Source: Chloroflexota bacterium
GTDB lineage: Bacteria > Chloroflexota > Dormibacteria > CF-121
NCBI GenBank assembly: GCA_005882775.1
Contig: VBDY01000129.1
Location: 1 to 59,319, forward strand
Length of the DNA stretch: 59,319 nt
Reading direction: 5' to 3'
The notes beneath the pieces were generated by a model that was not told the DNA's origin, ran no database searches, and saw only the letters and a list, made by a program, of their open reading frames with translations. This document shows, one piece after another, positions 51,023 through 59,319 of this stretch (position 1 is its first letter; each line of letters opens with the position of its first letter). The translations under genes and the position numbers were made by a program.

Positions 51023-51964
51023 TCAGGCGACGCCCTGGTTCTCGGTTCGAGCCCGGGCGGCAGCCGGGGTCGTCCCGCGACGGCTGGTCAGGAACACCCC
51101 GGAGAGGATGATCAGCATCCCGGCCAGCATCGGAAGCGTGACCGACTCGTGCAGGATGCTGACCCCCCAGATCAGGGCGGTCACAGGCAGCAGAAAGGTG
51201 ACGGTCGTGGCCCGGGTCGCGCCCAGCGTATTGAGCATGTAGTAGTAGAGGAGATAGGCAACCCCCGACCCGAAGATCCCTAACGCCAGGACCGACGCCA
51301 GGGAGGCGAGGTGGAGGTGGGTGGTCGCGAGCGATGGAACCGCCAGCGGCAGGCTCAGAGCGCTGGCCGTCGCCAGCTGCCAGAATCCTGCCAGCACCGG
51401 GCTCACACCGCGCAGCCTTCGCCGCTGAAAAAGCGCCGCCACCGAGTAGCTCGCCGCCGCGCCGATCACGGCCAGCGTTCCCAGCGTGGTCACCCGCAGC
51501 GGCTGGCCGTAGAGCTGGGGCGCGAGCAGCACCACCGTGCCCGCCAGGCCGATGGCGACCCCCAAATAATTGAGCGGGCTCGGGCGTTCGGCCGGCGTCA
51601 CCCAGTAGGCGAAGATCGCCGTCCACAGCGGGGTGGTGGCGTTGATGATGCTGGCCAGTGCGCTGCTGATGTAGAGCTCGCCGAAGGCAAAGCCGGCCCA
51701 GGGGAGCAGGCTGCCGAACACGCCCATCACCAGGTACGTGGGCAGCCGCCTGCCGGTGCCGGCAGGAACTGGGCTCTTGCGGGTGGCGGCGAATACCAGC
51801 CCGAGCGTGAGCAAGCCGCTCATCGAGCGAGTCAGCACCAGCATGGCGGCGCTCATGTCCTCGTCCGCGACTTTGATGAAGAGAAACGAGGCGCCCCAGA
51901 TCAGCGCCAGCAGGCCGAGCGCCAGGTAGGGGAGGAGCAGCGACCCGGGCTGAGGCCGGCGCAT
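51023..51964 (-). CDS. EamA (DMT) family transporter
   Basis: 313 residues from ATG 51964, whose A overlaps the previous stop (TGATG); TTG 51967 is also possible. Ten membrane helices in two EamA repeats: ALIWGASFLFIKVADEDM at the start and VTALIWGVSILHESVTLPMLAG near the end. Exports small metabolites; substrate unknown. Last gene of the operon with GpgS, GT4 and the glucosidase, so export of a glycosylated solute or of a precursor is possible. Confidence 0.87.
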   Translation of the reverse strand: MRRPQPGSLLLPYLALGLLALIWGASFLFIKVADEDMSAAMLVLTRSMSGLLTLGLVFAATRKSPVPAGTGRRLPTYLVMGVFGSLLPWAGFAFGELYISSALASIINATTPLWTAIFAYWVTPAERPSPLNYLGVAIGLAGTVVLLAPQLYGQPLRVTTLGTLAVIGAAASYSVAALFQRRRLRGVSPVLAGFWQLATASALSLPLAVPSLATTHLHLASLASVLALGIFGSGVAYLLYYYMLNTLGATRATTVTFLLPVTALIWGVSILHESVTLPMLAGMLIILSGVFLTSRRGTTPAAARARTENQGVA

Positions 51965-53820
51965 CAACCCTCGTTGGGGACCGGGGCGCGGTGTCGGGCC
52001 AGGAAATATTCCGGCACCGAGTTCATGGGCGGCCTTTCCTGGTCTTCGATCTCCTTCTGTTCGATCCAGTAGCGCTCGTCCTCATAGTGGATCAGCTTCA
52101 TCGTCTTGTTCACCTCTTCCACCAGGTGGATCCGGTGGCGGTCACCGAGGTGCTTGAGGCCGACCTGGATGATGGCGAACGCCATCTTGGATAGGTCGAA
52201 CAGGGTCTGGTTGCGGTGGACCCGCATCCCCAGGTCGACCTGCGCGATGGAGCGCAGGCCGTATGCCTCGGAGATGGCAAGCAACAGGCCGAGCTCCACG
52301 CCGTACCCGGTAAAGAAGGGCACGCTCTCCAGCACGCTGCGCCGTCCCGCATACTCGCCCGAGAGCGGCTGTACCAGGCCGGATAGCTCCGGGAAAAAGA
52401 GATTTAACAGCGGCCGGGCGGCGAGCTCGGTGACCCGGCCACCGCCCTGCGCCATCAGCTCCGCCCCGTACTTCAATGGCCGCCGGTAAAACCCCTTGAC
52501 GTAGTGAATCTGCGGGTCGGTCAGCAGCGGCCCCAGCAACCCGTAGACGAACTTGGGGGCGATGTTGCTGATATCCGTGTCGACCCAGCAAATCAGATCG
52601 CCCTTGAGCATGTACAGGCTCTTCCAGAGCGCCTCGCCCTTGCCCTGGAAGGCGCCGTAGCGAGCCAGGATGTCGCCGTGCTGGACCACGGTCACCCCGG
52701 CGCGCTCGGCGATCGAGCCGGTCCGGTCCGAGGATCCAGAATCGATCACCACGATCTCGTCGAGCAAGGGGATCCGGTCCATCAGGGCGTTTTTGAAGGT
52801 GCGAACGACCTTGCCAATGGTGGCCTGCTCGTTGAGGGTTGGAAGTCCAAGGCTGATCGTCACCCCCTGCCGCTGCTTGAGGTCAACCAGCCGGCGGAGG
52901 TCGGAGAACTCCTTGCTGTGGAAGGTGTTCTCGGCGAACCAGCGGTCGACCCGCTCGGCGGCCGCCGCCCGGCTCTCGACCCGGAAGGGTCGCTCCGGAT
53001 CCGGGATGGCGGTCACCGGGCCGGCGGCTTTCACCACCATCACCCCGGCCGGCAACCGGCGAAGGAGCCGGGCGACCGGCGCCCCCAGGACCATCGGCCT
53101 GTGCATCAGGCTGAGCGTGGCGCCGAGCATGACCAGCTGGTGGTTTTGAGCTTCGCGAATGATCGCCTCCCGGACGGAGGCGCTGAACACGGTGAGCTTG
53201 CGGACGGGCACGTCGACTCGGGCGGAGAGTTTGAGGAATGCGGCTTCCTCCCGCTCCCTGGACTCGGCGGAGATGCGCGGGCTGAACACGTGGAGGACGC
53301 AGAGCGCGGCGCCGGTCGCCTTGCAGACGCTGCTGGCCAGCCGAAGCGCCAGCTCCGCGTTCGGTCCGCCGCGCACCGGTACCAGCACGCTGCGGATCTC
53401 GGCCTGGTCGGGTCGGACCAGGGCGACGTCGCACGGCGGGTCGACCAGCAGGTCCTCGACGGCGTGAGGCCAGAGCCCGTTGCGCTCGCTCCGGCCGGCA
53501 CCCGCCTCGAGCGCCAGCAGGTTGGTGTCAGTCTCGAAAACCGCCTCTCGGATTCCCTGCGCCGCCACGTGCGCGATTCGCACCTGGCCCCGCAGCTCAC
53601 CAGGACCCCGCTCCGCCACCCGCGCGATTCGAGAGAGGAGCGCTCGGTAGGCGCGCGCCACCTCCACGCCCTCGCTAAGGGGTCGCTCGGGCGCCATCTC
53701 GATCACACCTAGCAGTGTGCCGCGCGAGTCTTCGGCGTTGAGAAAGGGCGCCATCGCAGCCAGCAGCGGCGCGCTGCGCGCCGGGTTGGTGGTTGGGATC
53801 AGTATCCGGTAGTGGCTCAC
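51964..53820 (-). CDS. gpgS: UspA-domain / glucosyl-3-phosphoglycerate synthase fusion
   Basis: 618 residues, GTG start with GTGA overlap. The N-terminal 275 or so residues contain two Usp-like alpha/beta units (YRILIPTTNPARSAP; RSVLVPVRGGPNAELALRLA, ending in GVMVVKAAG). The rest matches GT81 GpgS: ISLGLPTLNEQATIGKVV, VIDSGSSDRTG, ICWVDTDISN (DxD), QPLSGEYAGRR and a GYGVELGLLL segment. GpgS (usually about 330 residues) makes glucosyl-3-phosphoglycerate from UDP-glucose or GDP-glucose and 3-phosphoglycerate, the start of glucosylglycerate or methylglucose polysaccharide synthesis. The Usp fusion is unusual. Confidence 0.87.
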   Translation of the reverse strand: MSHYRILIPTTNPARSAPLLAAMAPFLNAEDSRGTLLGVIEMAPERPLSEGVEVARAYRALLSRIARVAERGPGELRGQVRIAHVAAQGIREAVFETDTNLLALEAGAGRSERNGLWPHAVEDLLVDPPCDVALVRPDQAEIRSVLVPVRGGPNAELALRLASSVCKATGAALCVLHVFSPRISAESREREEAAFLKLSARVDVPVRKLTVFSASVREAIIREAQNHQLVMLGATLSLMHRPMVLGAPVARLLRRLPAGVMVVKAAGPVTAIPDPERPFRVESRAAAAERVDRWFAENTFHSKEFSDLRRLVDLKQRQGVTISLGLPTLNEQATIGKVVRTFKNALMDRIPLLDEIVVIDSGSSDRTGSIAERAGVTVVQHGDILARYGAFQGKGEALWKSLYMLKGDLICWVDTDISNIAPKFVYGLLGPLLTDPQIHYVKGFYRRPLKYGAELMAQGGGRVTELAARPLLNLFFPELSGLVQPLSGEYAGRRSVLESVPFFTGYGVELGLLLAISEAYGLRSIAQVDLGMRVHRNQTLFDLSKMAFAIIQVGLKHLGDRHRIHLVEEVNKTMKLIHYEDERYWIEQKEIEDQERPPMNSVPEYFLARHRAPVPNEG

Positions 53821-55010
53821 GGCGCCTCGCTCAGGAGCGGCTCCAGCTGCTCACGGATGATCCGGTCCCAGGAATATTCGCGCAGCACCCGCCTTCGCAG
53901 CCCGGTGCCCGGGTCAGCGAGCGCTTCGAGCACGGCATCGGAGAAGGCCTTTGCTCCGGACTCGACCGGGACATATCGAACGCCCTCCGAAGCGATCTCC
54001 CGAAAGGCGGGAAGGTCGGTGCAGACGACGGGCACCCGGTAAAGGGCAGCCTCCGCCAGGGGAAGACCGAAGCCCTCGCCGCTGCTCGGCAGGGTGACCA
54101 CGTCACTGAGCATGTACAGGTCATACAGCGTCTGGGCATCGATGGGATAGTCGGCTGAGGCTGCCCGCCCGGTCTCCTCGAAGAGAAAGGTGACCTCTTC
54201 CTCGAGACCGAGACGCCGCCGCAGCTCGCGGAGCTCGCCGACGTAGTCCAGGGCCCGCGGGTTGTGCGGCCCGGGCGGTCCGGTGATGAGCAGCCGTACC
54301 CGGCGGCCGGATGCGCGGACGGCGGCGGCCGCCTCGATCGCCCACTCCAGGTTCTTACGCTTGGTGATTCGCACCGGCGCCAGCAGCAGGGCATCGACCC
54401 GGTCGAGTCCAAGCCGGTCGCTCAGGTCGCGGGTCGCGGGTCCCAGGCGGAGGACGCCGGCCGCGTCGATCCCGTTGGGGATGACCAGCGCGCTCTCTGC
54501 CGGAGCGCCGCTCAGCTGGAGCCATTGCTGGCGCCGCTGCTCCGAGACGCAAACGGTGCGGATCTTCGGGTTGTACTGCTTGAGCAGCGACCAGGGCGGA
54601 TTTGGCTGCAGGAGCGGCAGGTAGAGCGGATTCGCCCAGCTCAGGTCGTGGCACCAGGAGACGATTCGCGGGCCGCCCTCGCCTGCCGCCGTCCACAACG
54701 CCGCCGTCAGGGAGAGGTTGAAATGGAGGGTGAGGGCGTTGTGCACGATCAGTACGTCCAGGCTGCGCAGTTGTGGCTTCAGTCGCTCGAGCGTCAGGGA
54801 GTCACTTGACTGCTCGCGTTTGGAGTCGAGGTCGGGGATGATCACCAGCTGGACATTCGTCGGAGAGGGGAGGGGGCCGCCACGTCCGGCCAGGATGGTC
54901 ACCGGATAGCCGAGGGCGCTCAGGCGGGTGGCCTGCTCGTAGAGCACGGTCTCGACGCCGCCGATCACGGGCGGACACGTGTAGTGCAGCAGCCCGACCC
55001 GCGGGCGCAT
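53817..55010 (-). CDS. GT4 family glycosyltransferase
   Basis: 397 residues, ATG start 2 nt after the glucosidase gene. Rossmann-type N-half (VGLLHYTCPPVIGGVETVLYEQA, with VSWCHDLSWANPL). The C-half has APVRITKRKNLEWAIEA, ITGPPGPHN and the EX7E region PSSGEGFGLPLAEAALY. Retaining transferase using an NDP-sugar. With GpgS downstream and a debranching-type glucosidase upstream it probably builds a glucose-containing compatible solute or polysaccharide. Confidence 0.88.
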   Translation of the reverse strand: MRPRVGLLHYTCPPVIGGVETVLYEQATRLSALGYPVTILAGRGGPLPSPTNVQLVIIPDLDSKREQSSDSLTLERLKPQLRSLDVLIVHNALTLHFNLSLTAALWTAAGEGGPRIVSWCHDLSWANPLYLPLLQPNPPWSLLKQYNPKIRTVCVSEQRRQQWLQLSGAPAESALVIPNGIDAAGVLRLGPATRDLSDRLGLDRVDALLLAPVRITKRKNLEWAIEAAAAVRASGRRVRLLITGPPGPHNPRALDYVGELRELRRRLGLEEEVTFLFEETGRAASADYPIDAQTLYDLYMLSDVVTLPSSGEGFGLPLAEAALYRVPVVCTDLPAFREIASEGVRYVPVESGAKAFSDAVLEALADPGTGLRRRVLREYSWDRIIREQLEPLLSEAP

Positions 55011-55012
55011 CC

Positions 55013-57163
55013 TTACTGGATGACCGGTGGTTCGTCGATGATGACGGCCAGGTCGTCAGGTTTTTCGATCACATCCACGTCCGGGCGGCCACCGTTGTAC
55101 GAGACCTTGAAGGAAAGCCGGCCGGTCCCGATTCGCATCCCGCGGACCTCGACGTTTTTCACCATGTGAAAGGGGATCGGGTTGAGATAGACTCGGCCCG
55201 CCGTTGCGTCCGGCACGATCCCGAGCGCCGTCTGCATCAGGTGAAAGGCGGCGCCCGCTCCCCAGGCCTGCGGGTTGCAGGAGACCAGGTACTGTGCCGG
55301 TCCGGTGTTGTAGAGCATGTCGCGCTTGAACCCGCAGAACAGCTCCGGCAAACGGTAGTCGGGCATCCGGATACCGGCCTCCATGATGCCCTCGATCACC
55401 CTGGCGGCATCGTCGGCGCGCCGGTAGCGCCGCAGTCCGGCGGCCGCGATCGAGTTGTCGTGCGGCCAGACGGTGCCGTTGTGATAGCTCATCGGGTTGT
55501 AGTGGGGTGACGAGCTGGCCAGGGTGCGAATGCCCCAGCCTGAGAAGAGGTCCGGCGAGAGAAGCCTTTCGCTGACCAGCTCCGCTCGCTCGGGGTCACA
55601 GATCCCCGCCCACAGGCAATGACCGGGGTTGGAGGTGATCGAGGGAATCGGCACCTTGCGGCTGTCCAGCGCCTGCGCGTAGAACTGCTCGGAGTCCATC
55701 CAGAACTTGGCCTCGAACCGCCGCCGGAGCTCGGCCGCCTCCCGGCCCAGCTTGGCTGCCATGGCCGGTTGGTCCAGCCGTTCGAACAGCCGGCAGAGTC
55801 CGATCTTGGCCTGATAGACGTACCCCTGCACCTCGACCAGGGCCGCCGGCAGGTCGACCATCCGGCCGTCCGGGTAGAGCAGCGAATCCGAGGAGTCCTT
55901 CCATCCCTGGTTGCGCACGCCACCCCGGGCTCGCTCGCGGTATTCGACGAATCCGTCCTGGTCGAGGTCGCCGAAGCGGTCGATCCACTGGAGGGCATCG
56001 AGCAGCGCCGGCAGCATTTCGACAAAGAAGTCGCGGTCGTTGAGCCAGTCCATCATCTCAACGGCGCAGACCAGGAAGAGCGGGGTGCTGTCGACCGAGC
56101 CGTAGTAGGGGGTGTGGGGAATCTGCTTGAGGTTGGCCAGCTCCCCGAAGCGGATCTCGTGCAGGACCTTGCCGGGTTCTTCCTCGCGCTGCGGGTCCTG
56201 CTGGCGCCCCTGGTGCTCGGCCAGGTAGCGCAGGGTTCCCCGGGCGATCTCGGGGTTGATCATCAGGGTCTGGATGGACGACACCAGCGCGTCGCGGCCG
56301 AATGGAACGCTGTACCAGGGAAGTCCGGCCATGGGCAGCAGGCCGGTGTCGAATTCCTCGACCAGGACGCGCAGGTCCATCTGGCTCCGCCGGATCAGAC
56401 CTCGGTCGAGGAAGGCGTTATCGGTCCGGGTCGTGGTCGTCTGGCTGTTCCAGCGCCGGTACGAGGTCTGAAGCGCCGTCAACGCGTCGTCGTACAGATA
56501 CTCGAGGGCCGGATCGTCGGTACCGAGTCCGGGAATGATGTCGATCAGCAGGATGATGGTTTCCTTCGACTCGAGGTGGATGTCGTAGAAGACCCTGTTG
56601 CCATGCCGGCGGGATGGCTGCCGGTGGAGGAAGACCTCGGTCCGGCGTTTGACGCCGTCGAGCCCGACGTAGCTGAGGGTGATCCCCTGCTCGTTCTCCT
56701 CCACAGGGCGCTGCTGTCCGAAGAACTCGAGCTGATGACCGGACAGCGAGCCGGCGTTGGCGCGGACGTTGAAGATGTCACCGAAGTCCGCCTCGACCAG
56801 GAGCGAGCACTCGATGTCGACCGCATCCCGGCCGCAATTCTGGACGCCGATCCGCTCGTGCAGGCCGCCGTAGACGAAGCGGCTGCGCCGGATGCTCAGG
56901 CTCTGCTGCGGAATCCGGCGCTTGCCTTCGTCCATGATCAGCACCGGGTTTACCATCTGGAATGTGGCCACGTAGCTCTCGTCGACGGACGACGAGAGCA
57001 GGATCGGTTGCAGGCCGTTCAGCCGAAATTCGTAGGCTGAGAGGAAACGGGTATCGGAATAGTAGAGCCCGAGTCCTTTGAGATTCCCGGCCGGGATGTC
57101 TCCCATCTCATCGGACACGACCATGATGCGATTTTCTTTGAGGACAATCCGGCCTTCTGGCAC
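55013..57163 (-). CDS. Amylo-alpha-1,6-glucosidase / glycogen debranching-like protein
   Basis: 716 residues, GTG start 8 nt after a TATACT -10. The N-terminal beta domain (about 1-220; GDIPAGNLKGLGLYYSDTRFL) matches the bacterial debranching N-terminal family. The (alpha/alpha)6 catalytic domain (about 270-680) has WYSVPFGRDALVSSIQTL, YYGSVDSTPLFL, NQGWKDSSDS and PMSYHNGTVWPHDNSI. Such proteins cleave alpha-1,6 or related glucosidic bonds. The operon with GT4 and GpgS suggests turnover of glucosylglycerate or a branched glucan. Related glucosylglycerate hydrolases belong to another family. Confidence 0.88.
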   Translation of the reverse strand: MPEGRIVLKENRIMVVSDEMGDIPAGNLKGLGLYYSDTRFLSAYEFRLNGLQPILLSSSVDESYVATFQMVNPVLIMDEGKRRIPQQSLSIRRSRFVYGGLHERIGVQNCGRDAVDIECSLLVEADFGDIFNVRANAGSLSGHQLEFFGQQRPVEENEQGITLSYVGLDGVKRRTEVFLHRQPSRRHGNRVFYDIHLESKETIILLIDIIPGLGTDDPALEYLYDDALTALQTSYRRWNSQTTTTRTDNAFLDRGLIRRSQMDLRVLVEEFDTGLLPMAGLPWYSVPFGRDALVSSIQTLMINPEIARGTLRYLAEHQGRQQDPQREEEPGKVLHEIRFGELANLKQIPHTPYYGSVDSTPLFLVCAVEMMDWLNDRDFFVEMLPALLDALQWIDRFGDLDQDGFVEYRERARGGVRNQGWKDSSDSLLYPDGRMVDLPAALVEVQGYVYQAKIGLCRLFERLDQPAMAAKLGREAAELRRRFEAKFWMDSEQFYAQALDSRKVPIPSITSNPGHCLWAGICDPERAELVSERLLSPDLFSGWGIRTLASSSPHYNPMSYHNGTVWPHDNSIAAAGLRRYRRADDAARVIEGIMEAGIRMPDYRLPELFCGFKRDMLYNTGPAQYLVSCNPQAWGAGAAFHLMQTALGIVPDATAGRVYLNPIPFHMVKNVEVRGMRIGTGRLSFKVSYNGGRPDVDVIEKPDDLAVIIDEPPVIQ

Positions 57164-57171
57164 AGCGTCTA

Positions 57172-57177
57172 AGTATA
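57172..57177 (-). promoter_or_regulatory. -10 hexamer of a leaderless promoter for the glucosidase operon
   Basis: Minus-strand TATACT ends 8 nt before the GTG. A TTGACT lies further upstream but 20 nt away, too far for standard spacing. Confidence 0.5.
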
Positions 57178-57252
57178 GGGGCGTACTTTTCGAATACAGT
57201 CAAAGCCAGTGGTCAATCACCTGACATTCCTCTCGAGCACGCCGGCATAGCC

Positions 57253-58602
57253 ATGGCGCTGCCACTGGTGGCCATCGTCGGCCGTCCCAACGTCGGTAAA
57301 TCAGCCCTCTTCAACCGCATCCTGGGTGAGCGTCGCGCCATCGTCGACCCGATGGCCGGGCTGACCCGTGACCGCCTCTATGCCGAGGCGGACTGGCGAG
57401 GCCGCCGCTTCACCATCGTGGACACGGCGGGACTGGTCCTGGGGAAGGAGCGCGACGAGGTTCCGGCACAGCGCGAGCTACGCCGCCGGATGGAAGAGCA
57501 GACGGGCCTGGCCATCGAAGAGGCGGACAGCATCCTGTTCGTGGTCGACGTCCGCGAGGGGCTTACTCCGATCGACCGCGACATCGCGGACCTGCTGCGC
57601 CGGTCCCGAACCCCGGTGCTGCTGGTCGCCAACAAGGTGGATGGCCGCGGGCGCGAGCACCTGGCGGCGGAGTTCTACGAGCTCGGGCTGGGTGACCCGC
57701 TCCCGATGTCGGCCATCCATGGCACCGGCGGCGGCGAGCTGCTCGACGCGCTGGTTGAAGGGTTGCCCGACTCAGGGCCCGAGCCCGAGGACGATACCCT
57801 GGCGGGGCGGATCGCCATCCTGGGCCGCCCCAATGTGGGCAAGTCCTCCTTGGTCAATGCGCTGCTGGGCGATGAGCGCACCCTGGTGACTGCCGTCCCC
57901 GGCACCACGCGTGACCCGATCGACACCTCGCTCCAGGTTGATGGGAAACGTGTGGTCCTGGTCGACACCGCCGGCATCCGCCGTCCCGGCCTGACCAGAG
58001 GGGTGGAGCAGTATTCCCTGCTCCGCGGCCTGCGTGCGATGGAACGCTCGGATGTGGCCATGCTGGTGATGGACGCGCGGGACGGGATCACGGCGCAGGA
58101 CCGCCACATCGCGGGCTACGTGGTGGAGGCGGGACGAGGGATCGTCCTGGTCCTGAACAAGTGGGACCTGCTGACCGCGGAGGAGAAGGAGGAGAAGGTG
58201 TGGCGAAAGCGGTTGCGCGATGCCTTCGACTTCGCCGCCTGGGCCCCGGTCGCCTACGTGTCAGCGAAGACCGGCCAGCGGGTGACCCAACCCCTGGAGG
58301 TTGCCCTCGAGGTGGTGGAGGAGCGGCGCCGCCGGGTAGCGACGCCCGAGCTGAACCGATGGCTGCGCAGCGTCCTGGCCGCCCGCGAGATCCCCACCCG
58401 CAAGGGCAAGCGGCTGAACGTGCTCTTCGTGACCCAGGCAGAGTCGACGACGCCGACGTTCGTGTTCTTCGTCAACGACCCCGAGCTGGTCCACTTCTCG
58501 TACCGGCGCTTCCTGGAGTCGCAGCTGCGAAAGCAGTTTGGATTTCGGGGAACACCCGTGCGCCTGGTGTTTCGTCGCCGCGGGGCGGAGCGATTAGAAT
58601 AG
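57253..58602 (+). CDS. der: Ribosome assembly GTPase Der (EngA)
   Basis: 449 residues with two tandem GTPase domains. Domain 1: [11 protein letters not shown] (about 10-20), DTAGL, NKVD. Domain 2: [11 protein letters not shown] (about 194), DTAGI, NKWD. A C-terminal KH-like domain contains [23 protein letters not shown]. Der acts in 50S subunit maturation. Followed directly by tRNA-Pro. Confidence 0.96.
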   Translation: MALPLVAIVGRPNVGKSALFNRILGERRAIVDPMAGLTRDRLYAEADWRGRRFTIVDTAGLVLGKERDEVPAQRELRRRMEEQTGLAIEEADSILFVVDVREGLTPIDRDIADLLRRSRTPVLLVANKVDGRGREHLAAEFYELGLGDPLPMSAIHGTGGGELLDALVEGLPDSGPEPEDDTLAGRIAILGRPNVGKSSLVNALLGDERTLVTAVPGTTRDPIDTSLQVDGKRVVLVDTAGIRRPGLTRGVEQYSLLRGLRAMERSDVAMLVMDARDGITAQDRHIAGYVVEAGRGIVLVLNKWDLLTAEEKEEKVWRKRLRDAFDFAAWAPVAYVSAKTGQRVTQPLEVALEVVEERRRRVATPELNRWLRSVLAAREIPTRKGKRLNVLFVTQAESTTPTFVFFVNDPELVHFSYRRFLESQLRKQFGFRGTPVRLVFRRRGAERLE

Positions 58603-58611
58603 GTCGCGCGT

Positions 58612-58688
<77 letters not shown>

Positions 58689-58708
58689 GCAGTAACCAGC
58701 TAACCGGA

Positions 58709-58912
58709 TCACCTAAACGGCTGAGTCCTCTCCCGGGGTTTCAGCCGTTCGATGGTGCAGGACAGGTGGCAGTAGCCGCCGGTCGTCTGCCGCGTGGTCG
58801 GGAGGCCGCAGAAGATACAAGGCTTCTTTCGCGTAAACAGGTTCAGGAACGCGGCGACGCCGGCGAATTTAAGCTCCCCGAATTGGTCCGGCCTGATCAG
58901 CTTGGGGCTCAT
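58709..58912 (-). CDS. Small zinc-ribbon protein
   Basis: 67 residues, ATG start with GAGG upstream. Four cysteines in a CIFCG and a YCHLSC pair (about 32-35 and 48-52) can bind zinc. The rest is basic. Its ATG overlaps the stop of a possible upstream remnant as ATGA. Function unknown; nucleic-acid or protein binding is typical of such ribbons. Confidence 0.65.
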   Translation of the reverse strand: MSPKLIRPDQFGELKFAGVAAFLNLFTRKKPCIFCGLPTTRQTTGGYCHLSCTIERLKPRERTQPFR

Positions 58913-59160
58913 TTCCTCACCACCCTAAACGAGAATCGGTTGCCGAGCAAGCGGATCACGCGAAGAACCGCCGCGAGCGCGAGCAGGAGGCCGAGCGCCC
59001 TGAGCGGCCAGGCGAAGTCGAAGGGCGCTTCCTGGCTTCGGCCCCGGGGGCGATTCCCCGGTAGATGGTCGCGCCCAAGGCGCGCACGTCGCTGCGGCCG
59101 AAAAGGCTTCCTGGACTACTCCCGAGCCGGCCGGTCGCCGCTCGGGCCTCCGTGCGGTCG
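58909..59160 (-). pseudogene. Decayed serine/threonine-kinase-like remnant (frameshifted)
   Basis: No intact ORF covers this stretch, but two minus-strand frames join. One reads SPGSLFGRSDVRALGATIYRG, like the region after the APE motif of eukaryote-type kinases. A second frame, entered near 59020, reads APFDFAWPLRALGLLLALA with a membrane helix and ends at TGA 58909 overlapping the next ATG. A frameshift near 59020 is needed to join them. No kinase core is present, so it is a fragment. Confidence 0.35.
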
Positions 59161-59186
59161 CTGGCGCCGGCCCTGACTTCAAAGCA

Positions 59187-59223
59187 AAAGCCGACCTGGA
59201 CAACCCAGGCCGGCTTCTTTTTT
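59187..59223. terminator. Bidirectional Rho-independent terminator
   Basis: AAGCCG-A-CCTGG pairs with CCAGG-C-CGGCTT around a short loop. It is followed by CTTCTTTTTT on the plus strand and by TTTTGCTTT on the minus strand. From 59224 to the window end I see no supported gene. Confidence 0.85.
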
Positions 59224-59319
59224 CAGGCTGGCCAGGTCTACTTCAGGAGGCGTCCCGAGCGGCGAAAGGGTCTGACATACGGGATCGAGGGCCCAATTCA
59301 GATAGCGCGATTCCTGCCT

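Noticed and set aside
58925-59203. 92-residue minus-strand ORF as a gene
   Set aside because: Low-complexity Ala/Pro/Arg translation with no start signal; it overlaps the kinase-like remnant and the terminator.

Overview
The window is about 59 kb of gene-dense, GC-rich bacterial DNA with mostly short intergenic gaps. Many start codons overlap the preceding stop (ATGA, GTGA, TTGA and once CTGA). The gene content includes a stressosome module, Tat-exported secreted proteins, a protein with a LAQTG sortase-type tail, a GpgS-type synthase, F420-type DUF385 and mycothiol-type DinB proteins, and a CysM/Mec pair. This points to a terrabacterial, probably monoderm soil organism such as Ca. Dormibacterota, Chloroflexota or a deep actinobacterial relative. 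No rRNA or marker set allows a firmer placement. Several genes have a TANNNT -10 hexamer 6-9 nt before the start codon and no Shine-Dalgarno, so leaderless transcription seems common.

Layout. 1-361: 5' part of a MaoC dehydratase gene. 436-3831: overlapping stressosome operon rsbR-rsbS-rsbT-rsbX plus a histidine kinase carrying an RsbU-type N-terminus. 3867-6090: S9 peptidase and a small EF-Tu-domain-2-like protein. 6147-11186: promoter, thioredoxin-like protein, CstA transporter, two hairpins, then a four-gene block of two paralogous mini-proteins and two degenerate, complementary ArsA/GET3-type ATPases. This block is the best candidate for an undescribed system. 11149-17515: membrane protein, DinB-type enzyme, PhnD-like binding protein and secreted proteins, including a vanadium-haloperoxidase-like protein and a Tat protein interrupted by one TGA. 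17578-21247: envelope operon (holin-like protein, DUF3618 protein, class A PBP). 21273-28793: proline-rich peptide, cupredoxin with sortase tail, MBL hydrolase, phosphodiesterase and a polyamine/iron/phosphonate-type ABC importer.

28828-35017: PPOX-like protein, a kinase / dimethylglycine-dehydrogenase-like / inositol-phosphatase-like operon for a choline- or methylamine-type compound, and a UbiB-type kinase. 35019-41139: acyltransferase, malate synthase, an HbpS-like protein overlapping a GAF histidine kinase, and a DJ-1/PfpI protein with a strong terminator. 41162-44781: AzlCD, GNAT, a small gene framed by a 69-nt inverted repeat, DD-carboxypeptidase, DUF421. 44796-51015: cyclase-ATPase-TPR regulator leading into sulfur amino-acid genes (CGS-like enzyme, DUF385, CysM, Mec-type JAMM protease). 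51023-57177: EamA transporter, UspA-GpgS fusion, GT4 glycosyltransferase and debranching-type glucosidase in one operon. 57253-59319: Der GTPase, tRNA-Pro(GGG), a zinc-ribbon protein and a decayed kinase-like remnant.

Four genes lack a normal start codon where coding clearly begins upstream. One gene has an in-frame TGA and one remnant is frameshifted. These could be unusual initiation, decay or sequence errors.
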